Of a stretch of 21,185 bases of DNA, positions 14,747 through 21,185 are shown one piece after another. A program made the position numbers and the translations under genes. The stretch comes from JAKAGZ01 sp964595355. GTDB lineage: Bacteria > Bacteroidota > Ignavibacteria > Ignavibacteriales > Ignavibacteriaceae. The first letter of the stretch is position 1; every line of letters begins with the position of its first letter. The notes under the pieces are model-generated. The model searched no databases. It saw only the letters and a list, made by a program, of their open reading frames with translations, and was not told the DNA's origin. Where the stretch lies: the NCBI GenBank assembly GCA_964595355.1, contig CAZQQD010000051.1, positions 1-21,185 of the forward strand, given 5' to 3'.

Positions 14747-16435
14747 ATGAGATTAAGTAATTCATTTGTTCCGACATTAAAGGAAATTCCAAACGATGCT
14801 GTTGTAACCAGTCATATCCTTATGCTCAGAGCAGGTATGATCAGGATGATAGGAGCGGGTATTTATGCTTTTTTGCCTCTCGGGTACAGAGTAATAAGGA
14901 AAATTTCCGAAATAATCCGTAAAGAAATGAACGCCATTGGAGGACAGGAATTTCATCTACCCGGGTTAAACCCGCGTGAGATCTGGGAAGAAACAAACCG
15001 CATTGAAGCGTTTGGGGATATATTGTTTCATGTTAAGAATCGTGATTATGTATTGGCTCCGACACATGAGGAAATAATAACATATCTAGCCAGAAATGTT
15101 GTAAAATCTTATAAAGATTTGCCGCAGATCTGGTACCAGATTCAAACTAAATTCAGAAATGAAGCGAGGCCGAGAAGCGGCGTAATCCGCGGCAGACAAT
15201 TTTTAATGAAGGATGCCTACACACTTGATGCATCCTGGGAAGGTTTAGATGTTGGATATGGATTACACGATAAAGCTTACAGAGCAATTTTTGACAGGTG
15301 CGATCTTGATTATTTTGTTGTAGGTGCTTCAAGCGGCGCAATGGGTGGAACCGGTTCAGAGGAATTTATGGTTAAATCTGATGCTGGAGAAGACACAGTA
15401 GCACATTGTAAAAATTGTGATTATGCTGCAAACCTTGAGGTAGCTGAGTCTAAGGTCTCAGAAAGGGGAAGAGAAAAAGATAGTGACGAAGTAAAAGAGA
15501 TTTCAACGCCAAATGTCCACTCTATCGATGAGCTTTGTGAATTCTTAAAAATAAAAGAAACCCAATGTGCAAAATCCAGAGTTTATATAAACGATGGCAA
15601 ACCGGTTTTAGTTTTGATGCTTGGAAATGAAGAGGTAAACGAAACTAAACTAGCAAAAGCGCTTGGAGGAAATGTTCGTCCTGCTCATCCCGAAGAACTG
15701 AAGGATATTACAGGAGCGGACGCCGGTTCAATTGGTCCGATAGGTTTTAGAGGAAAAATATTAGCCGATAACAGACTAAAAGATGCAAATAATCTTTACA
15801 GCGGTGCAAACAAAAATGATTGTCACTTAGGTGGAATCGATCTGAAGCGCGACGTAAAAACTATTGAGTATTTTGACTTGCGGAGTGTTGAATCTGGTGA
15901 AGAATGTATTAAGTGCGGAAATAAATTAGATGTTTTCAATGCAATTGAATTAGGTCACATTTTTAAGCTTGGCACCAAGTACTCTGATTCAATGGGTGCG
16001 AAATTCCTTGATGAAAACGGTGAAGAAAAACCGATCATAATGGGTAGTTACGGAATCGGGGTAGAAAGAGTAATGGCCTGCTATATTGAGCAACACAACG
16101 ATGAAAACGGGTTGGTCTGGGATAAAACTCTTGCTCCTTTTTACGTTCATCTTATGGGACTGAACATGAAAAAAGATGAGATCGTTCAAACCTGTGATAG
16201 ACTTTATAAAGAGATGAGCTCAAAAGGAATTGAAGTTTTATATGATGATCGTGTTGATGCACAAGCTGGGTTTAAATTTAAAGACGCCGATCTTTTGGGT
16301 ATGCCTATTCAAGTGATTGTTGGAGATAAAAAACTGAAAGAAAGTAAAGGTGAAGTAAAGATTAGAAAATCAGGTGAGAGATTTGATGTTAATGTAGATG
16401 AGTTAATTGTTAAGGTTCAGGATTTGCTTAAATAA
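14747..16435 (+). CDS. proS: proline--tRNA ligase, bacterial type with editing domain
   Basis: A 562-residue class II aminoacyl-tRNA synthetase charging tRNA-Pro in the cytosol. Length and layout fit the bacterial ProS form (about 565-575). Class II motif 1 lies around residues 28-70 (AGMIRMIGAGIYAFLPLGYRV). Motif 2 lies at 136-158 (FRNEARPRSG then QFLMKDAY), after the APTHEE proline-site segment. From about 225 to 400 is the INS editing domain that hydrolyses Ala-tRNA-Pro (GNEEVNETKL, VRPAHPEEL, IGPIG). Motif 3 follows (GSYGIGVERVMA), then the anticodon-binding domain (LYDDRVDAQAGFKFKDADLLGMP). There is no strong Shine-Dalgarno sequence. Two tandem promoters precede it, and a stable hairpin follows before the HAD gene. 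Confidence 0.97.
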   Translation: MRLSNSFVPTLKEIPNDAVVTSHILMLRAGMIRMIGAGIYAFLPLGYRVIRKISEIIRKEMNAIGGQEFHLPGLNPREIWEETNRIEAFGDILFHVKNRDYVLAPTHEEIITYLARNVVKSYKDLPQIWYQIQTKFRNEARPRSGVIRGRQFLMKDAYTLDASWEGLDVGYGLHDKAYRAIFDRCDLDYFVVGASSGAMGGTGSEEFMVKSDAGEDTVAHCKNCDYAANLEVAESKVSERGREKDSDEVKEISTPNVHSIDELCEFLKIKETQCAKSRVYINDGKPVLVLMLGNEEVNETKLAKALGGNVRPAHPEELKDITGADAGSIGPIGFRGKILADNRLKDANNLYSGANKNDCHLGGIDLKRDVKTIEYFDLRSVESGEECIKCGNKLDVFNAIELGHIFKLGTKYSDSMGAKFLDENGEEKPIIMGSYGIGVERVMACYIEQHNDENGLVWDKTLAPFYVHLMGLNMKKDEIVQTCDRLYKEMSSKGIEVLYDDRVDAQAGFKFKDADLLGMPIQVIVGDKKLKESKGEVKIRKSGERFDVNVDELIVKVQDLLK

Positions 16436-16466
16436 AAATTAAATTAATGAATTAGTTTTTTTATTT

Positions 16467-16493
16467 GTAGGACAGGATGATATTCTGTCCTAC
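16467..16493 (+). terminator. 12-bp hairpin between proS and the HAD gene (terminator or leader structure)
   Basis: Arms GTAGGACAGGAT (16467-16478) and ATTCTGTCCTAC (16482-16493) pair over 12 bp with one G-T wobble around a GAT triloop. Downstream is GTTAGTTTTAAAATG, only a short T-run, and the HAD start codon comes 12 bases after the stem. It may end proS transcripts, and in read-through RNA it would cover the ribosome-binding region of the next gene. Confidence 0.5.
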
Positions 16494-16505
16494 GTTAGTT
16501 TTAAA

Positions 16506-17108
16506 ATGATAACTACAATTATTTTTGATTTATCTGAAGTATTAATAGCCGGTCTGATCGGCGTTGAAAAGGAACTCGCACCGCTGGTAAACTTATCTGA
16601 AGGTGATTTTCTTAAAAGTCTCTGGATAGATTCATTTAAGGAATTAATGAAAGGGAAGATTTCTGAAGATGAATACCTAGAAGATGTATTCAAAAAGAAT
16701 AATTGGAAAGCAGATAAGGAATTATTTAAGGCGGTAATCAGGAAAAACTTCCACAATGAAGTAGAGGGCATGATTGGGCTGATAGAAGAACTGAGTAAAA
16801 AATATAGACTGATTCTTCTTTCGGATCACGCAAAAGAGTGGATCGAATATATAGACAAAATTCATCCTTTCTTAAGTTTATTTGATGAAAAATATTTTTC
16901 ATTTCAATCAGGTGAAATAAAAAGGGAGAAACGAGCATTTGAGTTATTGCTCAATGAAAATAAGCTTTTAGCTTCAGAATGTCTTTTTATAGATGATAGT
17001 TCAACTAACGTTCGCGTTGCTGAAGAATTGGGCTTAAACGTTATTCGATTTGAAAGTGTTCAACAATTGAGGGAAGCATTTTGTGGATTTTACGGTATTA
17101 TTGGATAA
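16506..17108 (+). CDS. HAD-superfamily (subfamily IA-like) hydrolase
   Basis: A 200-residue haloacid dehalogenase-like protein, probably a cytosolic sugar- or nucleotide-phosphate phosphatase of unknown substrate. The four HAD motifs can be placed: motif I IFDLSEVLI with nucleophile D8, a helical cap about 15-85, motif II LLSDH with S106, motif III K139 (SGEIKREKRAFELL), and motif IV FIDDSSTNVRVAEELG with D163 and D164. The usual second aspartate of motif I (DxD) is replaced by S10. This position is also non-Asp in the YihX-like DLGNV/DLGGV group, so reduced or altered activity is possible but not certain. No Shine-Dalgarno sequence is seen; a hairpin sits just upstream. It converges on the OPT gene. 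Confidence 0.82.
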   Translation: MITTIIFDLSEVLIAGLIGVEKELAPLVNLSEGDFLKSLWIDSFKELMKGKISEDEYLEDVFKKNNWKADKELFKAVIRKNFHNEVEGMIGLIEELSKKYRLILLSDHAKEWIEYIDKIHPFLSLFDEKYFSFQSGEIKREKRAFELLLNENKLLASECLFIDDSSTNVRVAEELGLNVIRFESVQQLREAFCGFYGIIG

Positions 17109-17113
17109 ACTAA

Positions 17114-17146
17114 GTGCCCCGATATAGAATTAAATTACCAGGGCAC
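17114..17146. terminator. possible bidirectional hairpin between HAD and OPT genes
   Basis: GTGCCC (17114-17119) and GGGCAC (17141-17146) are complementary across a 21-base AT-rich loop, in the 57-bp space between two convergent genes. The stem is short and lacks a T-run on either side. Confidence 0.3.
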
Positions 17147-17165
17147 CAAATATTGTTTGAACTAT

Positions 17166-19151
17166 TTACTCTTCTACTTTTGCTCTCATAGCGTCTTTAT
17201 ACATATAGACACAAATTCCAATAAACATTACAAGGGAAGCCAGTTCAGCCGAATGAGATTCCGCCCAAACTGCGTTGAACCAGTTTATTCCTGTATATCT
17301 GAGGAACGCACTCACTACTCCCATTAAAGCACCGCCAGCAATAAATCCTGATGCAATAAGTGTTCCTCTTTCTCTTCTGGCATGGTTTACTTTTTCGTCT
17401 TTGCTCCTGGTAGAAACAAAGTGAGCTATTATTCCCCCAACTAATAATGGAGTGTTTAACTCAAGAGGGATATACATACCGAGCGCGAAAGCTAAAGCAG
17501 GAACTCTCATCATCGTTAAAACCAATGCCATCAAAGCGCCGGCAAGATAAAGCATCCACGGTGCCGGTTGACTGGCCATCAGGGGTTGTATTATTGCTGC
17601 CATTGCATTAGCTTGGGGTGCAACGAGTGCACCTTCGCCTTTGAAACCATAAGTTTGATTTAAAATCAATATCACATAACCAACTGTTGCTGCTGAAACC
17701 AATGTACCTAAAAATTTCCATCGTTCCTGTTTGTAAGGCGAAGAACCAAGCCAGTATCCGATTTTCAGATCTGTGATAAATGATCCCGACATTGAAAGTG
17801 CTGTACAAACAACACCGCCAATAAGTAATGCAGCTATCATTCCGGACGTACCTGAAAGTCCGACTGAAACCAGGATAACCGAAGTAACTATTAAAGTCAT
17901 AAGTGTCATACCTGAGACGGGATTCACACCAACTATAGCAATTGCCGTTGCAGCTACAGTTGTGAACAAGAAGGAAATTATCAAAACTATTAGCAAACCG
18001 ATAAGTGCATAGAAAAAAGTATTAACTACTCCTATATAAAAGAAAACCAGGATTACAAGGCTTGTTGCAATAATAGCAAGTGCAATCACCTTCATTGTAA
18101 TATCCCGATGTGTACGGAGTTTATCTTCCACAATATTTTTAGCACCGGCAATTTCTTTTACTGCTAGTGAAAAAGCCGTACCTATCAGTTTTGAAGAACG
18201 AACAATTCCAATAATACCGGCCATTGCAATTCCGCCGATACCAATATGACGTACATAATTTCTGAATATTTCTTCCGCAGACATGTCATGAATCAGCTTT
18301 GTAACATTTGCGCCAATTGGTACACCTAGTTTGTCACCAATAAAAGCAACTGTGGGAATAAGTACGTACCAGGAAACAAAGGAACCTGCGCAAATAATAG
18401 CCGAGTATCGTAATCCAATTATATAGCCGAGGCCTGTTATGGCAGCACCAATATTAATCTTAAATACCAGTTTTGTTTTATCAGCAAGTGCTTCCCCGAA
18501 GGGTATTACTCTTGTTGAAAAAACCTCGCTCCACCAGCCGAAAGTTGCAACTATAAAATCGTACAACCCGCCTATAATTCCGGCAACGACTAACACCATT
18601 GCCTGTTTGCCTCCTTTTTCTCCGGCAACAAGCACTTCTGTAGTAGCTGTACCTTCGGGGAATGGATATTTGCCGTGCATATCTTTAACAAAATATTTTC
18701 TGAAAGGAATAAGAAAAAGAATTCCAAGAATTCCGCCGAATAGTGAGACTAGGAATATTTTGTAAAACTCAGCATTGAGATTTAAAATGTATAGTGCTGG
18801 TAATGTGAATATAGCGCCGGCAACTATAGAGCCTGAAGTAGAACCGATTGATTGTATAATCACATTTTCCCCGAGTGCGCCTTTTCTTTTTGTTGCCGCA
18901 GATAAACCGACAGCAATTATTGCTATTGGTATTGCAGCTTCAAAAACCTGTCCGATTTTTAATCCGAGATAAGCGGCGGCTGCAGAAAAAAGGACTGCCA
19001 TTAAAACACCCCAGAGCACTGAATAATAACTTACCTCCGGAACTGTTTTTTCGGGAGGCATAACCGGCTGATATTCTTCACCGGGTTTTAATTCTGTATA
19101 TGCATTTGAGGGAAGTCCTTTTACCGGTACATGTTCGTGATCCTCACTCAT
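17166..19151 (-). CDS. OPT family oligopeptide/metal-chelate transporter
   Basis: A 661-residue polytopic inner-membrane protein with about 14-16 hydrophobic segments and a short hydrophilic N-terminus. OPT-family marks include the first helix region SVLWGVLMAVLFSAAAAYLGL with GQVFEAAIP, FLIPFRKYFV followed by KYPFPEGTATTEVL, NYVRHIGIGGIAMAGIIGI, and KIGYWLGSSPYKQE. The family moves oligopeptides, or in the YSL branch metal-nicotianamine or siderophore complexes, by proton symport. The bacterial members are poorly characterised, so the substrate is unknown. An AGGGTAA Shine-Dalgarno sequence precedes ATG 19151. It follows an unknown membrane protein gene by 23 bp in the same direction, so the two form an operon and may act together. 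Confidence 0.92.
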   Translation of the reverse strand: MSEDHEHVPVKGLPSNAYTELKPGEEYQPVMPPEKTVPEVSYYSVLWGVLMAVLFSAAAAYLGLKIGQVFEAAIPIAIIAVGLSAATKRKGALGENVIIQSIGSTSGSIVAGAIFTLPALYILNLNAEFYKIFLVSLFGGILGILFLIPFRKYFVKDMHGKYPFPEGTATTEVLVAGEKGGKQAMVLVVAGIIGGLYDFIVATFGWWSEVFSTRVIPFGEALADKTKLVFKINIGAAITGLGYIIGLRYSAIICAGSFVSWYVLIPTVAFIGDKLGVPIGANVTKLIHDMSAEEIFRNYVRHIGIGGIAMAGIIGIVRSSKLIGTAFSLAVKEIAGAKNIVEDKLRTHRDITMKVIALAIIATSLVILVFFYIGVVNTFFYALIGLLIVLIISFLFTTVAATAIAIVGVNPVSGMTLMTLIVTSVILVSVGLSGTSGMIAALLIGGVVCTALSMSGSFITDLKIGYWLGSSPYKQERWKFLGTLVSAATVGYVILILNQTYGFKGEGALVAPQANAMAAIIQPLMASQPAPWMLYLAGALMALVLTMMRVPALAFALGMYIPLELNTPLLVGGIIAHFVSTRSKDEKVNHARRERGTLIASGFIAGGALMGVVSAFLRYTGINWFNAVWAESHSAELASLVMFIGICVYMYKDAMRAKVEE

Positions 19152-19174
19152 AAAATTACCCTATGTTTTTGTGG

Positions 19175-20014
19175 TTAGTTTTGGTTTATGATTTTTGTCT
19201 GAGATTTGTTTTGATCAATTTTGTTGTAATCTAATTCAGAACCCAGCACGCTGTGTGGAATCATATAAACTATTAACAGCAAAACTGCCGCACCGATAAC
19301 CCATCGACCGGGCTTTTTAGTACGTTTGAGCATGAACGCTGCTACAAGCCAACCTATAAGTGCAATTAAAGTTTTGTTGTCAGTAAGATCAAATCCGAAG
19401 GGGAAGCCGGTCCATAAAGCACCGAATGCATAATATTGAGTGATTGGGCCGAGTATCATTCCGCCCAGGATTAAAAATCCGATAGTCCACGCTGTATATA
19501 ATTTTAATCTCGGTTCCTTATTAAAAACTTCCAGTCCGGTTCTGGTTGAAAGAAGCATTGTACCAAACATTGCGAGGATATGCGGAATAAGAATGAAGAG
19601 AGGAACTTCTCCCTTAAACCTGATGACAACATATTTTTGTTGCGCTGGAATTTCAAAGCTTTCATTGTTTTTATTCAGAATCACTCTGTATTGAAGCTTA
19701 CCTGCAGGCGGCTGCTTTGGAAGAGATGCAGAAAGAATCCCGCCTTTGTTTGTCATTTCAACTTTTGTGAATTCATCATCAGTCTTAAATCTTTTCCATT
19801 CAAGAATTCCTGAAAGAGAATTGTCTTTTGTGTCAACTTTAATTATACAGTCGTCAGTGCTATTATGGCTTCTGTCGAGGTGATAAACAATATCCTGATC
19901 ATCTATAGTAATTTTTCCGGATAACGGATAGCTAGGACCAGTGACTCTTTGATAATAAGCGGAGAGTAATGTAATTATTATTGCAATAATCCAGAACAGA
20001 ACAGATCGACTCAT
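19175..20014 (-). CDS. unknown membrane protein with N-terminal periplasmic domain, operonic with OPT transporter
   Basis: A 279-residue protein I cannot assign. From the ATG at 20014 it has one N-terminal helix (about 4-22), a hydrophilic domain of about 110 residues with beta-like alternation (30-132), and then four hydrophobic segments at about 137-156, 176-192, 214-229 and 237-254. The loop ITQYYAFGALWTGFPFGFDL, followed by TDNKTLIALIG, looks like a conserved functional site because it is rich in aromatic and glycine residues. I prefer ATG 20014 to the upstream TTG (20026) because GGGGGAT then serves as a Shine-Dalgarno sequence. The C-terminal tail is polar. It lies 23 bp upstream of the OPT gene, so an accessory role in uptake is plausible but unproven. 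Confidence 0.75.
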   Translation of the reverse strand: MSRSVLFWIIAIIITLLSAYYQRVTGPSYPLSGKITIDDQDIVYHLDRSHNSTDDCIIKVDTKDNSLSGILEWKRFKTDDEFTKVEMTNKGGILSASLPKQPPAGKLQYRVILNKNNESFEIPAQQKYVVIRFKGEVPLFILIPHILAMFGTMLLSTRTGLEVFNKEPRLKLYTAWTIGFLILGGMILGPITQYYAFGALWTGFPFGFDLTDNKTLIALIGWLVAAFMLKRTKKPGRWVIGAAVLLLIVYMIPHSVLGSELDYNKIDQNKSQTKIINQN

Positions 20015-20132
20015 TGGATCCCCCAAATCGTGAATAATTTCTACACAAAATTAAGAAGATTAGTCCAAACCACCCAATTAAATGTTAAGTGTCCGGTAAG
20101 AAATTTGAAAATCTTTTAGTTAATTTGTTAAT

Positions 20133-20810
20133 ATGAAAGGAAAACTTTACCTGGTTTCAACACCTATCGGGAATTACGAAGATATCACTATCCGTGCACT
20201 GAATATTTTAAAGTCTGTGGATTTTATAATCTGTGAGGAATTCAAAGCAGCGCGAAGAATGCTGTCATTTTATCAGATTGAAAAAGAGCTGGTTTCATTA
20301 AATGAACACAACGAAAAAGAAGTAGTAAACGATATTTTATTAAAAATTGTTGAAGGAAAAACTGCAGCGCTTATTTCTGATTGCGGAACGCCTCTTTTTT
20401 CTGATCCCGGTCATTTGCTGGTAGATGTTTTAATTTCACAAAAAATTCAGGTTGTGCCTGTACCCGGCGCTAATTCTTTGCTGCCCGCACTAATAGGTAC
20501 TGGGTTCGATTTTGAAAAATTTTATTATTATGGCTGGTTATCGCCGAATAAAGAACAGAGAAGGCAGCAGCTCTATAAATTAAAGAACTTAAGAGAAGTG
20601 ATAGTAATTCTCGACACACCGTACCGTCTCAGGCAATTGCTTTCCGATGTAGTAAAAGTTCTTGGGAAACATCTTCGCGCAGTTGTCGCTTTTCAGCTAA
20701 CTTTGGGCAATGAAAGATTTTACAGGGGAACAACGGGTGAATTATTACAAATTGCTGAAGATAAAAAGCTCAAAGGTGAATTCGTGCTGATAATTGATAA
20801 TAAAAAGTAA
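20133..20810 (+). CDS. rsmI: RsmI-like SAM-dependent methyltransferase (16S rRNA C1402 2'-O type), short form
   Basis: A 225-residue tetrapyrrole-methylase-fold enzyme. RsmI methylates the ribose of C1402 in 16S rRNA. Marks are YLVSTPIGNYEDITIRAL (6-23), LNEHNE (56-61), the SAM-binding loop ALISDCGTPLFSDPG (79-93), VVPVPGANSLLPAL (107-120) and RGTTGEL near the end. Several normally invariant spots differ: CEEFK where RsmI has CEDTR/AEDTR, DTPYRL where RsmI has ESPHRL, and FQLTLGNERFYRGT where RsmI has RELTKxxEExxRGT. It ends at GEFVLIIDNKK, lacking the roughly 50-residue C-terminal extension of E. coli RsmI. It could be a lineage-specific RsmI or a paralogue with another target. Start is ATG 20133 with a weak Shine-Dalgarno sequence. 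Confidence 0.8.
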   Translation: MKGKLYLVSTPIGNYEDITIRALNILKSVDFIICEEFKAARRMLSFYQIEKELVSLNEHNEKEVVNDILLKIVEGKTAALISDCGTPLFSDPGHLLVDVLISQKIQVVPVPGANSLLPALIGTGFDFEKFYYYGWLSPNKEQRRQQLYKLKNLREVIVILDTPYRLRQLLSDVVKVLGKHLRAVVAFQLTLGNERFYRGTTGELLQIAEDKKLKGEFVLIIDNKK

Positions 20811-20851
20811 TTTCATATTTTTATAAATCACGTACTGACTATATAAAATTA

Positions 20852-21185
20852 ATGAAGAAAGCATTTTCAATATTATTAATAAGCGTACTGATATTCAGCA
20901 TTGCTGGATATGAGATTATATTCAGTGTAATACTTTATCAATATAAGGAAGAAGGCGAGAGCATCATTTCTTCCGGCAAAGATGCTGAAAATGAGGTTGT
21001 GCTTGTAATCAATTCATCCAACGAAAACCTGTTTGAAAGAGAAAATGATCATGAAATTGAATTTAAGGGGATAATGTATGACATACGTAAAGAAGAGAAA
21101 AAAGGAAATGATCTGATTTTGTATGCCGTTATGGATGTAAATGAGCAAAGTCTCGTTAACAACCTGAGACTTGATAATAAAAATG
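20852..21185 (+). CDS. unrecognised single-pass membrane protein, 5' part (runs off window)
   Basis: An open frame from ATG 20852 continues to the window edge for 111 codons without a stop. It starts with a signal-anchor-like helix (SILLISVLIFSIAGYEIIFSVIL). It continues as a charged periplasmic region with Glu/Asp/Asn-rich sequence (EEGESIISSGKDAENE, ENDHEIEFKGIMYDIRKEE, LYAVMDVNEQSLVNNL). The FKGxMYDI...LYAVxDxNEQ pattern resembles small uncharacterised proteins I associate with FCB genomes, but I would not assign a function. It follows rsmI by 41 bp with no terminator, so it may be co-transcribed. No Shine-Dalgarno sequence is evident. Confidence 0.65.
   Translation, partial: MKKAFSILLISVLIFSIAGYEIIFSVILYQYKEEGESIISSGKDAENEVVLVINSSNENLFERENDHEIEFKGIMYDIRKEEKKGNDLILYAVMDVNEQSLVNNLRLDNKN

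Noticed and set aside
17773..19063. Several plus-strand open frames opposite the OPT gene
   Set aside because: They are antisense shadows of a well-conserved membrane protein gene, with low-complexity residues and no ribosome-binding sites.
20015..20026. TTG start at 20026 for the unknown membrane protein
   Set aside because: It adds only four residues and uses up the G-rich stretch that fits as a Shine-Dalgarno sequence for ATG 20014.

Overview
The window looks like part of a metagenome-assembled or draft genome of a Gram-negative bacterium from the Fibrobacterota-Chlorobiota-Bacteroidota (FCB) superphylum; an Ignavibacteria-like member is my best guess. The reasons are AT-rich DNA, several promoter candidates of the Bacteroidota form TTG-N17-20-TAnnTTTG, a periplasmic MORN/TonB protein, an OmpA protein with thrombospondin type 3 repeats, a SCO protein with a C-terminal anchor, and a PdxB-type vitamin B6 enzyme. 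The taxonomic call is inference from gene content; no rRNA or tRNA gene is visible.

Region 1 (1-3671): the end of an unrecognised membrane protein, a secreted MORN-repeat/TonB C-domain protein, pdxB on the minus strand, and the magnesium channel gene mgtE behind a good Bacteroidota-type promoter. Region 2 (3761-7915): a nucleotide-sugar cluster for surface polysaccharide, with rfbA (5' part) and rfbC (3' part) separated by a 100-N scaffold gap, then a sugar aminotransferase, GDP-fucose synthase and GDP-mannose 4,6-dehydratase. It supplies dTDP-linked and GDP-linked deoxysugars. The gap must hide at least the rest of rfbA and the start of rfbC, so its true size is larger than 100 bases.

Region 3 (7916-11897): a gene-poor stretch with a hairpin and a possible remnant of an outer-membrane protein gene, an ompA-like gene with four 90-bp repeats and a strong terminator, pepT with its own terminator, and a SCO1/SenC gene on the minus strand. 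Region 4 (11898-14540): a decapitated remnant of a queuosine-precursor transporter gene (yhhQ family) whose broken end lies in a short palindromic repeat, a peptidase-U32 tRNA-hydroxylation-type gene, and a strikingly plant-like acyl-ACP desaturase whose stop overlaps the U32 stop.

Region 5 (14541-21185): proS with two overlapping promoter candidates, a small HAD-like protein, a two-gene minus-strand operon (unknown membrane protein then an OPT-family transporter), an rsmI-like methyltransferase gene, and the start of an unrecognised single-pass membrane protein cut by the window end.

Most of the window is ordinary housekeeping and envelope biosynthesis. I see no CRISPR array, phage, transposase or defence system. 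The more unusual points are the yhhQ remnant and its repeat, the plant-like desaturase with an inverted repeat in its upstream region, the mis-sized gap, and two uncharacterised membrane proteins.
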